A stretch of 64,000 nt of DNA, taken from contig NZ_AP024235.1 of the NCBI RefSeq assembly GCF_016756315.1, positions 868,001 through 932,000 on the forward strand. Reading direction: 5' to 3'. This document shows, in pieces, positions 56,329 to 64,000 of the stretch; position 1 is the first letter of the stretch, and each line of letters begins with the position of its first letter. The stretch comes from Alteromonas sp. KC3 (GTDB taxonomy: Bacteria > Pseudomonadota > Gammaproteobacteria > Enterobacterales > Alteromonadaceae). The notes beneath the pieces are model-generated. The model worked only from the letters and a program-made list of their open reading frames with translations. It was not told the origin of the DNA and made no database searches. Position numbers and translations under genes: made by a program.

Positions 56329-57929
56329 TACTTGCCTCCAATGTGAGTAACTGACGCTGAGGTCTGCTTGGTTGTACTGCGTTTGCGAAGTGAAATAGGC
56401 GACACTTTCAAGGTGATTTTCGTGAACCATTCATCTAGGTATAGGCCTGCAAAAAGCAATTGTTTAAATCGCTGAACTGCAGGTTTATGTCCGAAGGTTT
56501 GCATTGCGATGTGAATAACAAAAAGCGCGGCAATTAGACTGGCAACCCAGATATCGATAGTTGACAACATAGAAGCAGGCGCTGGGAAATGCGCAAAAAG
56601 GTAGCGGGTTACCATGTCTTTTGCTGTGCTATATACGCTAATGAGCACAATAGAAATGCCTACTAGAACGTACAACTGTGTTTGATCTGAATTCGCTGTG
56701 CGTGTGGCGATGTAGGCCGTAAAGGCTAGCGTGATAAGCAGCCATGGGCTTAGCGGCCCTTGATATTCAGCAAATGAAAAGCTGGCCAACACAATAAGTG
56801 ATGTAACAAACAGTGCATTTAACCAATCTGCAAACTGTGGCGTTCGATGGGCACTAATATCATCTTCTAGCGCTTCGAAGACCGCCGAACCAGAATTTAG
56901 GAAGGCATACGCTTTGTAGAATGAGTGCGCAACCAAATGAATAAGCGCAAGAGAATACAGGCCAAGGGCGCATTCAACCAACATTAAACCCATTTGCGAC
57001 GACGTAGACCACGCCAAGCGAACTTTTACCGTTACGCGCGTGGTCATGGCGAGCGCACTAAATAACACACTTAAACCAGCACCAACGGCTAAGATCCATT
57101 GTGCAGAAGCATGAAAGGCAATGAGTGGGGCAAAAGCTAATAACAAATACCCGCCTAAATTAATGACACCGGCATGAAGTAGTGCACTAACGGGTGTTGG
57201 CGCTTCAACAATATTAATTAGCCATCCATGCGCTGGAAGTTGTGCACATTTTATGAGTGCTGCTATGGCAATACAGCAAGCCGCAAGCTCAGTATACTCT
57301 TGCTGTGTACTACTCAGTGCGTCACTATTGATTAACGAGGTTTGCACAAGTGCATTGACAATTTGGTTGATGTAAAGCGTATCAAAAGCCAAGTAAAGTA
57401 ACGCAAATGCGCCGGCCATAAACAATTCAGAGGTTCTGGCTAAAATAAATTTCTTATGTGCTGCAACGATGGCGCGGGGACGGTCGGGATATAATAAAAG
57501 TAGGTTATGCAACGACAAACTTACTGCCAGCCAGCCAAACCAGAAAACGATGAGGTGATTAGCTAGTATAGTAATAACCACTGACGCAAGAGTAAGTTGC
57601 ATCCACTTTAAGAAACGCGGGTAGCATGCTTCACCGACAAAGTAATTGCGCGAGAAGCGCATAAGAATTACGCCAATTGCTACCACCGTTAAAATAACGG
57701 CTGACTTCAATGGAGAGAGGGTAACCAGCATGGAACTTACATTTGCAGTGTTGTTCTCGATAAATCCAACAACAAGTGAAATAGCAAACAAAATAATACT
57801 GCCCCATATTGCTATTCTTTCAATATAAAGCTTTGAAAAAAATGTGTTTCTTGGCCCGCTGAACCACGACATTAAAGTCCAAAACAGCGGTAATAGAACA
57901 AGCAGAAATGAACTGGTTTGTGACGACAT
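56328..57929 (-). CDS. dabB: DabB, proton-channel-like membrane subunit
   Basis: A 533-residue membrane protein of the complex I NuoL/MrpA-like antiporter fold, with about 13 helices. Conserved parts are FWFGWLAVSLSLHNLLLLYP, IKCAQLPAHGWLINIVEAP (the lysine/histidine channel motif), TPVSALLHAGVINLGGYLLL and LAWSTSSQMGLMLVECALG. Next to dabA this is DabB, which couples CO2 hydration to the proton gradient. The ATG has AGGAGT upstream (minus strand) at 57937-57942. No nuo or mrp genes are near, against a complex I or Mrp role. An A+T-rich region precedes it. Confidence 0.93.
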   Translation of the reverse strand: MSSQTSSFLLVLLPLFWTLMSWFSGPRNTFFSKLYIERIAIWGSIILFAISLVVGFIENNTANVSSMLVTLSPLKSAVILTVVAIGVILMRFSRNYFVGEACYPRFLKWMQLTLASVVITILANHLIVFWFGWLAVSLSLHNLLLLYPDRPRAIVAAHKKFILARTSELFMAGAFALLYLAFDTLYINQIVNALVQTSLINSDALSSTQQEYTELAACCIAIAALIKCAQLPAHGWLINIVEAPTPVSALLHAGVINLGGYLLLAFAPLIAFHASAQWILAVGAGLSVLFSALAMTTRVTVKVRLAWSTSSQMGLMLVECALGLYSLALIHLVAHSFYKAYAFLNSGSAVFEALEDDISAHRTPQFADWLNALFVTSLIVLASFSFAEYQGPLSPWLLITLAFTAYIATRTANSDQTQLYVLVGISIVLISVYSTAKDMVTRYLFAHFPAPASMLSTIDIWVASLIAALFVIHIAMQTFGHKPAVQRFKQLLFAGLYLDEWFTKITLKVSPISLRKRSTTKQTSASVTHIGGK

Positions 57930-57949
57930 GATGTACTCCTTTTTACTGT

Positions 57950-58145
57950 GTGGAGTAAAGCATCTCTTTTTAAATAAATTAAATATTTAAATTTTTGTTT
58001 TTCGTTCTAATTTATTTAATTGTTAATTAATTGTTTTTACTTTGTTCGTTTTAATTCATAGTTTTACTGTTATATTTGGATTTTAAAGTTAATTTAAATG
58101 AATGTATGGTTTATAAAATTTGAAATTTATTTATAGTTTGTTTTG
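57950..58145. promoter_or_regulatory. Very A+T-rich divergent promoter region (dabB / tsaC-like)
   Basis: About 190 bases with few G or C, including repeated TTAAAT, TTAATT and ATTTATTT motifs, separate dabB (minus) and the Sua5/TsaC gene (plus). Such tracts favour UP elements, nucleoid-protein binding and LysR-type operators. No exact site can be assigned. Confidence 0.5.
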
Positions 58146-58182
58146 GCGGATGATAGCATGAGACATAATTGCTAGGTTCATC

Positions 58183-59154
58183 ATGAATACAGACACACCT
58201 ACATTAGCCTTTCCTGACGATATCAGTCGAGCTGCAACGCTTATTCAGGCTGGAGAGTGCGTCGCGATTAAAACAGAGACCGTATATGGGTTAGCTGCGG
58301 ATGCGACCAACGAGCGTGCAGTAGCGAAGATATTTGAAGCCAAAGCGCGTCCCGCTTCTAACCCACTAATCGTACATATTGCAAGTGCCGCTGATATGGC
58401 GAAATGGGCCAAAGATATTCCGGATATCGCTTTTGAGCTAGCCAATGCCTTTTGGCCTGGTCCACTGTCAATATTGCTCAAAAAGCAATATTGGGTATTA
58501 GACGCGGTGACGGGGGGGCAGGACACTGTAGTGCTTAGATGCCCAGCAAGTAAAGACTTCATTTCTCTAATACAGGCATCGGGAACGGGTCTGGCTGCGC
58601 CATCGGCCAATCGATATAAATTCATAAGCCCGACTACCGCGGCACATGTTTTGACGTCGCTCAATGGACGCATAGCAGCAGTTGTTGATGGCGGTAGTGC
58701 CGAAGTTGGCATTGAATCAACCATTATTGATGTAACTCAGGATGTGCCGACAATTTTGCGTCCTGGCCCCATTGACGATGTAATGCTTGAACGTGCATTA
58801 GGGCGCAAAGTGCGTTATGCGTCCAATTTAGGTATTACAGTGCCAGGTAGTGCCAAGCAACATTACCAACCAGATACGCCTGTGTTCTTACTATCAACAG
58901 AAGAACTTGAGAGAAGAGGGCTCAGATCCAATGAGGGTGTCATTAGCTATTCACAGCCACGTTTAGCTGGGCATCTAGACGACGATTGTCATATTCAACT
59001 TTCTGACAACGCCAGTGAATACAGTGCCCAATTCTACGCTGCACTGCATCAATTAGATAAACTCGCGCTGTCGTGCATTTATCTAGAAAGTACGCCAACC
59101 AGCACACCGTGGATAGCGATTAATAATCGTATTGGACGTGTAGTGGCAGGTTAG
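58183..59154 (+). CDS. L-threonylcarbamoyladenylate synthase (Sua5 type)
   Basis: A 323-residue enzyme of the Sua5/YrdC/YwlC family, which makes threonylcarbamoyl-AMP for t6A37 in tRNA. The N-terminal YrdC domain (about 10-205) shows KTETVYGLAADAT, KARPASNPLIVHI, FWPGPLSILL, LRCPA and AAPSANRYKFISPT. A C-terminal SUA5 domain (about 225-323) distinguishes it from short TsaC. A second TsaC may exist elsewhere, as in many gammaproteobacteria, which could make this one redundant. Its stop overlaps the convergent LysR gene by 4 bases. Confidence 0.92.
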   Translation: MNTDTPTLAFPDDISRAATLIQAGECVAIKTETVYGLAADATNERAVAKIFEAKARPASNPLIVHIASAADMAKWAKDIPDIAFELANAFWPGPLSILLKKQYWVLDAVTGGQDTVVLRCPASKDFISLIQASGTGLAAPSANRYKFISPTTAAHVLTSLNGRIAAVVDGGSAEVGIESTIIDVTQDVPTILRPGPIDDVMLERALGRKVRYASNLGITVPGSAKQHYQPDTPVFLLSTEELERRGLRSNEGVISYSQPRLAGHLDDDCHIQLSDNASEYSAQFYAALHQLDKLALSCIYLESTPTSTPWIAINNRIGRVVAG

Positions 59155-60056
59155 CTAAACAGTGGCTGCGTAACGAAATGTTCGCTATTTTTGGCATTGT
59201 CGATAATGTTTTGCACATGAGGTGGCACTTTTTTCTTTGCTAATGTAACGGCATAAAAGTGTTCGTAGGCATCAGGCAGGCTTTGTTGCACATGTAGCAG
59301 CCCATTGGCCACTTCATCACGTACTACAACGGAAGGCATCACCGAAAAAGCGCCGCTGTCACGAGCCAGTAGACGTAGCATAGCCATATCGTTAGTTTCC
59401 GCTTTAATCTTTGGTGCGTATTGTACCTTGGCACAGGCAATACTGAACGCCGAACGTATTTCACTGTTTTGAGAAGGTAAAACCCACGAGGCATCTGCAT
59501 AACTTTGCGGGAATTTTCGCGCGCGTTTGGGCTTAGACGGGCCAATAATTTCAATAGCTTGGCGAGAAACTAATTCACTGTGCCAAATACCGTTTTGTTG
59601 GCCTAATTCGACATTGTGATTGGTTAAGATAATGTCGAAGCGAAAGCTTGATAACCCTTCAAGCAACGAGTCTAAGCTACCGGTTTGTAGCGAAAAGGTC
59701 GCAAACTTGTCGTTGATCAATGGCAGAGTGAAGCTTTCGACAAAATTTCTCGAAAGGTTTGAAAGTACGCCAATCGAAATATGACTTAACTGTGAAGGTA
59801 GCCCTTTATTGATTAGGTTCTCAAGTTCTTCACCCTTTGAGAATATTTCATCGGCATAGGCAAGTACTTGCTTTCCTTGCGGTGTAAGCACCAATGAGCG
59901 GCCTTTGCGAATAAGTAGTGCTACTCCCATATTCTCTTGAAACTGCTTAAGCTGAGCTGAAATGGCAGATTGAGATAAGTGAATTTCATTAGCAACTTGA
60001 GTGAGGTTGCCTGTATTCGCTACACGCCAAAAATAGTACAGATGATGGTAGTTCAT
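59151..60056 (-). CDS. LysR family regulator, NhaR-like
   Basis: A 301-residue LysR-type regulator. It begins MNYHHLYYFWRVANTGNLTQ and AANEI-type helix-turn-helix (QVANEIHLSQSAISAQLKQF), strongly like NhaR (HLYYFWHV). The effector domain runs from about 95 to 295. It lies near dabBA, separated only by the tsaC-like gene, and similar regulators are often near dabAB. It is therefore a candidate regulator of the carbon operon (inference). ATG 60056 fits the NhaR start; the frame continues upstream to 60089. Confidence 0.85.
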   Translation of the reverse strand: MNYHHLYYFWRVANTGNLTQVANEIHLSQSAISAQLKQFQENMGVALLIRKGRSLVLTPQGKQVLAYADEIFSKGEELENLINKGLPSQLSHISIGVLSNLSRNFVESFTLPLINDKFATFSLQTGSLDSLLEGLSSFRFDIILTNHNVELGQQNGIWHSELVSRQAIEIIGPSKPKRARKFPQSYADASWVLPSQNSEIRSAFSIACAKVQYAPKIKAETNDMAMLRLLARDSGAFSVMPSVVVRDEVANGLLHVQQSLPDAYEHFYAVTLAKKKVPPHVQNIIDNAKNSEHFVTQPLFS

Positions 60057-60129
60057 TCTAGACACGTAGTAGCTCCCGCACACTGACACCAGTTAATAGT
60101 AGGTTTTGCGAATATCACTAAATAATACG

Positions 60130-61797
60130 CTATTTATCAATATCATGCAGCTTTTCTAAGATGAATTGGATAGCTTGCGTGCTTTTGAATGAATTGTGTG
60201 ACGAAGCAACGATAATAGTTTCTTCTGCATCTTCAATAAACGCACTTGAATACGTGACCACAGAGTCGCTAATGGCTGCGCAGCGTATTGGTGTATCGCA
60301 CTCAAGCGCACTGGTAGACCCAATTATTGAATAACTTTTTCCTTCAACAGGTGTTGTCGCAAGGGCGGTCATTAAGGGGTGATTAGGGCGCAATACCTGC
60401 ACGCTATCGGGGCCGAAATTTTGTAAAAATGGCAGCATAGCCTGGGTTAACTTATTAACGCCGACCTTTTCAATAAAACCACGAAAGAGTTCTCTGAAGT
60501 TAAACGGCAAGCTGATAAGAGATGAGCCAATACTTCCTATAAGGCTATTGGCAACATCCGACCCTCTATGAGGAGTATCTAAAAAGAAAACGGTGTTGTG
60601 CTTAAATACCGGAGAAAATAAAAACACATCGCGCACGTCTGTATCGTCTTCGCTCAATAAGCTTTCTGGTGGAGACGTGAAAGTAGCGTCCCACAGTTTA
60701 TCATGGGGTTGGCTAGTAAGAAGTTTTGCGATAACTCCGCCCATGCTATGCCCAACGATGACTGCATTTTCCAATGAAGATTCAGGGCTAACGCGCACTT
60801 TTAGTTGATTAAGTAGCTTGCGTACGCGCATAGCATTGTAAAAGGGAGGCGGGCCAGAAGGGTAATACACATGCCATATTTGAAAACGCTGACTCAATGT
60901 TTCGTCGTTCAAAATGGCCATAGTGAGATAGCGCCAAATCAACGGATCTGAGTTTAGCCCATGCAGCATAATAAGTGGCGTTTTTGATGATGACAGCGCA
61001 CCTATACTAAATACGCCCATACGGCTTTCTGCTTTTTCCGCGTTGGTGAAACCCAACCAACTGAAATTGTGGATATCTGCACTTTGTAGTAAACCTAAAA
61101 ATGCGGCACCCTCAGAGTAGCGCAGCGCATATTGCTGCTGAGAAAAATCGACATACGTTGTTTTGTTAACGGGAACGGCGTGTAAGGTAACGTGAAGTCG
61201 AAGCCCTTCAAGTGTTACTGCGCTGGCATAAATGCTGAAGGAGGAAAATATGCCTTCTAGAGGAAAGTTCGGATCGATATTGGTATTTTCACTGGATCTG
61301 TTTTTCTGAAAACTCACCGCAGCACTGCCCAGTTGTCCAAACACGGTCGGCTGTAGCCGATCTTCGGTTGGGATCATGTCATCCACTAGGAAAATTTTAC
61401 TAGGACCGGAATAATTTACTTGAACCAAGTTGCTCTGAATGTCGCGCTGTTGGAATAAAGTCCCCACCGCCCAGTTGTAATGGTGAAGGGCAAACTGGCG
61501 ATTTTCAGCACTTACGTTTTTTCTGCTCAGTAATTCGTAAGTGCAATGCAAAAGTAACGTAACCCCTAGTGCCGTTGTACGTTCCTGCTGTTCGCACTTG
61601 GCTTTTAACGCCTTGTTATTAAGCCCACTTAAATCGGGTAAAACCCCATACCCATAGGCCCTTTCAAGGGGGATGGGCTTCGCTTTTTGGCGAAAAAAGT
61701 CATTGGTGCTACAGGCACCCAGTCCACACAACACCACAAGCCAACATACAAAATACCTGTGCAACACTCTCAATAGCTTGCTCTCTTTTTCACTCAA
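60130..61797 (-). CDS. Lipoprotein alpha/beta hydrolase (lipase/esterase-like)
   Basis: A 555-residue exported hydrolase. The N-terminus has a lipoprotein signal with GLGAC (lipobox) near residue 28. The C-terminal 300 residues hold the hydrolase fold: PLIMLHGLNSDPLIWR, the nucleophile elbow VGHSMGGVIAKLL with Ser351, FFLDTPHRGSDVAN, and a late SSHNSFKS that may carry the histidine. The TPHRGS motif is like PGAP1 and lipase-type esterases. The substrate is unknown. The start is uncertain: reading from a TTG at 61797 gives the lipoprotein signal, but a GTG ten codons in is possible. Confidence 0.8.
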   Translation of the reverse strand: MSEKESKLLRVLHRYFVCWLVVLCGLGACSTNDFFRQKAKPIPLERAYGYGVLPDLSGLNNKALKAKCEQQERTTALGVTLLLHCTYELLSRKNVSAENRQFALHHYNWAVGTLFQQRDIQSNLVQVNYSGPSKIFLVDDMIPTEDRLQPTVFGQLGSAAVSFQKNRSSENTNIDPNFPLEGIFSSFSIYASAVTLEGLRLHVTLHAVPVNKTTYVDFSQQQYALRYSEGAAFLGLLQSADIHNFSWLGFTNAEKAESRMGVFSIGALSSSKTPLIMLHGLNSDPLIWRYLTMAILNDETLSQRFQIWHVYYPSGPPPFYNAMRVRKLLNQLKVRVSPESSLENAVIVGHSMGGVIAKLLTSQPHDKLWDATFTSPPESLLSEDDTDVRDVFLFSPVFKHNTVFFLDTPHRGSDVANSLIGSIGSSLISLPFNFRELFRGFIEKVGVNKLTQAMLPFLQNFGPDSVQVLRPNHPLMTALATTPVEGKSYSIIGSTSALECDTPIRCAAISDSVVTYSSAFIEDAEETIIVASSHNSFKSTQAIQFILEKLHDIDK

Positions 61798-62022
61798 TAA
61801 TTGCCCGCGTTAGTGCACCATTATTATTGAATCATTTCTGCGCTTTTAAACGTAGATGCCGTATTGGCGCTTTAATTGCTATCAACAATAACGGCGCTCG
61901 CAAATAATTTTCTGCTGATGCGCCTTGAAAACATAAGTGCAAATACAGTGTAGACGTTTATTAATGTTAAACGAAGCCTATTGACGGCTATTACCTTGAT
62001 GCAAACATAAGAGGGAAACCTA

Positions 62023-62403
62023 ATGAAGTATTTAAAATCTATGGCAATTGGTTGCTTTTCAGCAACAGTACTAATGGCTGGTGGTGTACAGGCAGAAGCG
62101 ATTAGCTCAGATACCGTTATGCAGACCCAAGCTGCTCAATATAACAAGCAGCAGTTGATAGATATGGTTAGCCGCGCAGATGTGCAAAGCAAGCTTGTAG
62201 GTTTGGGTGTGGATAGCGATGATGCCATTGCAAGAATAAATGCAATGACAGACAGTGAGATTGCGCAGCTTAACGCTGAAATTAACCAAGCGCCAGCAGG
62301 TGGCGTAGTGGGTGCCGTACTTACCGTTCTTGCTGTTATCGCAATTCTAGACTTAGCTGGCGTAACAGACGTTTATCCATTTATTCGTCCAATCAGCAAC
62401 TAG
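62023..62403 (+). CDS. PA2779 family small secreted protein
   Basis: A 126-residue exported protein. Signal peptide 1 to about 24 (VQA-EA). A helical, polar middle (KQQLIDMVSRADVQSKLVGL, GVDSDDAIARINAMTDSEIA) leads to PAGG (Gly93-Gly94). A hydrophobic segment (about 95-112) follows and then the tail DVYPFIRPISN. This is the PA2779-family layout. The function is unknown. AGAGGGA lies nine bases before the ATG. The PA2778-type peptidase starts four bases after the stop, so the two are one operon; the small protein may be its substrate or partner. Confidence 0.85.
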   Translation: MKYLKSMAIGCFSATVLMAGGVQAEAISSDTVMQTQAAQYNKQQLIDMVSRADVQSKLVGLGVDSDDAIARINAMTDSEIAQLNAEINQAPAGGVVGAVLTVLAVIAILDLAGVTDVYPFIRPISN

Positions 62404-62407
62404 TAAG

Positions 62408-63418
62408 ATGGTTGTATCACTAAAGCAAACTGTTTTTGTATTCGGTTTGTTATTACTTGCGGGGTGTCAGTCTACCCCGCAGGCTGACCGTTTACGTCAA
62501 CAGGGGTTAGCGTCGTTACCTGACTCTCACACAATTAGCGCAGTCCCATTTTATCCACAACAGCAATACTATTGTGGCCCCACGACATTATCTGAAGTGT
62601 TTGGCTATTACGGTGTTACAGCGACACCTGAGGAAATAGCGCCCAAGTTATTTATTCCTAACAAGGAAGGTAGCCTGCAGTTAGAAATGGTCAGTGCAAC
62701 CAGACAATACGGGTTCTTGCCTTACACTGAGCGCGGTACGCTTTCTTCCATAATGGGGCTAGTCAAAGACGACATCCCTGTAATCGTATTTCAAAACTTA
62801 TCAATCGCATTGTTGCCTCAATGGCACTATGCCGTGGTAATTGGCTTTGACAGTGATAAAGGGGCTGTCACACTGCACACTGGCGAGACCGCCAATCACG
62901 AAATGTCGTTAGAGCTTTTTGAGCGCACTTGGGGACGAGGTAACTACTGGTATTTGGCGCCTATTCCGCCAGATAAAACATCAAATGAAATGAAGCCATA
63001 CCACTATACCAGTGCGGCATATGACATGCTAAAAGTAGGCGATAAAGCGCGCGCGCTTGCATTTTTGGAAACCGCATCAACCCATTGGCCCTCGCAGTGG
63101 CTAAGTTATTTTTTAATAGCAAACTACCACATGGAGCAAGGCGACAACGCCAAAGCCATAGCATGGTTCGATAAAGGGTTTGAGGCTGGCAAAACGCAAC
63201 TCCCTTACCTTCACAACTATGCGTTAGTACTGTTAGAGCAAGGTAGCAAAAGTAGCGATGTAGGTAACAATGAAGCAGCGAACAATGAAGAAAACTGGAT
63301 TGCCAAGGGACAACGCATCGTGAGTACTGCATTAGCGCTATATCCTGATGATGATAAGCTAATTGCCTTGGCAAAGAAATACAATGTAACGGTGATCCCT
63401 AAAGCTGAAAAAAGCTAG
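62408..63418 (+). CDS. PA2778 family C39-like cysteine peptidase lipoprotein
   Basis: A 336-residue exported protein. The signal ends with lipobox LLAGC at about residues 16-20. The C39-like papain-fold domain (about 40-190) has Cys56 in QQYYCGPTTLSEVF and His140 in LPQWHYAVVIGFD, plus a conserved GNYWYLAP end. The C-terminal part (about 200-320) contains TPR-like helices (NYHMEQGDNAKAIAWFDKGF). PA2778-family enzymes have no proven substrate. It directly follows the PA2779-like gene with a four-base gap and no separate strong ribosome binding site, so coupling is likely. Confidence 0.87.
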   Translation: MVVSLKQTVFVFGLLLLAGCQSTPQADRLRQQGLASLPDSHTISAVPFYPQQQYYCGPTTLSEVFGYYGVTATPEEIAPKLFIPNKEGSLQLEMVSATRQYGFLPYTERGTLSSIMGLVKDDIPVIVFQNLSIALLPQWHYAVVIGFDSDKGAVTLHTGETANHEMSLELFERTWGRGNYWYLAPIPPDKTSNEMKPYHYTSAAYDMLKVGDKARALAFLETASTHWPSQWLSYFLIANYHMEQGDNAKAIAWFDKGFEAGKTQLPYLHNYALVLLEQGSKSSDVGNNEAANNEENWIAKGQRIVSTALALYPDDDKLIALAKKYNVTVIPKAEKS

Positions 63419-63550
63419 CAGCACACGGCGTAACATAGCTTAACATTGCGTAACGAGATCATCTGGTGTGGCTTTTGCGTATAAACGTTAACAACAAGAT
63501 CATGAGTGTTCAAATACGGTTTGTTATCTTACGTATGGAGCTTTTAAGTC

Positions 63551-64000
63551 GTGGAAATATCTAGCGTTTTACAAAATAAGCAGGCTATGGCTATTGTCAG
63601 CTTAGTCGCCGTTGTGGTTTTGCTTTTTGTGATAAAGCGCCTTATTTTGGTGCGGCTTAAAGAAAAAGCCCGCTCTGAAACAAGCAGCATGTCAAATATC
63701 TATCGCGTGCTGGTGTTGTCGCTAAATGCGCCGTTAAACCTACTTATTTTAGTGATTTTCTTATCACTGGTTAAAAGCGTTGTAGCGGTTTTCCAAGTGG
63801 AAGATAAAGCCGTTGTGCAGGCGTTGGGTATTTCGATAGAAGCCGGTCTTATCATTACGCTTTTTCTGCTTCTTGAACGCTTTGTTACCTATTCTCTTAG
63901 ACGTTATCGCGACCAATCAACGTTAGTTAAAAATACCAGCGCAATCGCCAGTGGGGCGGTACGTGCTGTCTTTGCCATTATGGCAGTACTTATTATTTTA
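63551..64000 (+). CDS. Membrane protein, probable MscS-family channel (N-terminal part)
   Basis: The frame opens with GTG 63551 (GGAGC is ten bases upstream) and runs 150 codons to the window end without a stop. The part seen is a helical membrane region: hydrophobic stretches at about 13-32, 53-75, 90-108 and 133-150, with basic residues between (VIKRLILVRLKEKARSE, YSLRRYRDQST). This is like the N-terminal helices of mechanosensitive ion channel (MscS) proteins; the diagnostic C-terminal domain lies beyond the window. The identification is therefore tentative. Confidence 0.65.
   Translation, partial: MEISSVLQNKQAMAIVSLVAVVVLLFVIKRLILVRLKEKARSETSSMSNIYRVLVLSLNAPLNLLILVIFLSLVKSVVAVFQVEDKAVVQALGISIEAGLIITLFLLLERFVTYSLRRYRDQSTLVKNTSAIASGAVRAVFAIMAVLIIL

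Noticed and set aside
56328..57929. Complex I (NuoL) or Mrp antiporter subunit
   Set aside because: The fold is shared, but coupling to dabA by a one-base overlap and the absence of nuo or mrp genes identify DabB.
58245..58724. 159-codon open frame antisense to the tsaC-like gene
   Set aside because: It lies wholly within a well-supported gene and shows no recognisable domain.
1..64000. CRISPR arrays, prophage, IS elements, tRNA or rRNA genes
   Set aside because: No regularly spaced repeats, transposase or integrase proteins, or structured RNA gene patterns were recognised by reading; a tRNA or RNA-family search would be needed to exclude small RNAs.

Overview
The window looks like core chromosome of a marine gammaproteobacterium, most probably Alteromonas or a close relative in the Alteromonadales. 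The support is a set of typical Alteromonadales proteins: SstT, a DUF3718 secreted protein, long PstC and PstA permeases, a divergent hutIG / hutCUH locus, the PA2779/PA2778 pair, MipA/OmpV, and several secreted or lipoprotein peptidases. Base composition is moderate (mid-40s % G+C by eye). No rRNA, tRNA, IS element, prophage or CRISPR array was recognised. The assignment rests on protein resemblance only.

Layout. 1-4.2 kb: the 3' end of pgk, a class I fructose-bisphosphate aldolase, a small unknown protein and a secreted S9 peptidase. 4.2-5 kb: a periplasmic solute-binding protein. 5-16.5 kb: a phosphate block, with ppk1-ppx (minus strand, behind a good Pho-box candidate), gcvR, then pstC-pstA-pstB-phoU and the low-affinity transporter pit (plus strand). 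No pstS, phoB or phoR lies in the window. 16.6-18.8 kb: a tandem universal stress protein divergent from an OxyR-type regulator. 18.9-21.2 kb: an ECF sigma factor, a putative membrane anti-sigma factor and a secreted coiled-coil protein, apparently one operon. 21.2-28.4 kb: a tyrosine-phosphatase-like protein, TrhA/hemolysin III, the divergent ohrR/ohr peroxide pair with two identical palindromic operator candidates, an M1 aminopeptidase lipoprotein whose ribosome binding site lies in a strong hairpin, a class C beta-lactamase-fold hydrolase and a peroxiredoxin-like protein. 28.4-38.8 kb: YigZ, a DUF3754 membrane protein, a DUF3718 protein, sbcD-sbcC, an S41 peptidase and a secreted endonuclease.

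39-46.8 kb: sstT (Ser/Thr uptake), then the complete histidine catabolic route. HutH, HutU, HutI and HutG convert histidine through urocanate, imidazolonepropionate and formiminoglutamate to glutamate. HutC is the repressor, and a perfect palindrome sits between hutI and hutC. 46.9-52 kb: creA, mipA, a sulfotransferase, nagK-nagA (GlcNAc use) and a lipoprotein. 52-60 kb: the ABC-F protein YbiT, the dabB-dabA inorganic-carbon accumulation operon, a Sua5/TsaC tRNA-modification enzyme and an NhaR-like LysR regulator. 60-64 kb: a lipoprotein alpha/beta hydrolase, the PA2779/PA2778 pair (small secreted protein plus C39-like lipoprotein peptidase) and the start of a membrane protein resembling MscS-family channels.

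The less described points are the PA2779/PA2778 pair, in which the small protein carries a double-glycine before a hydrophobic tail; the sigma/anti-sigma/coiled-coil operon; the hairpins before pepM1 and pit; and DabAB in what looks like a heterotroph. The rest is ordinary core metabolism and stress physiology.
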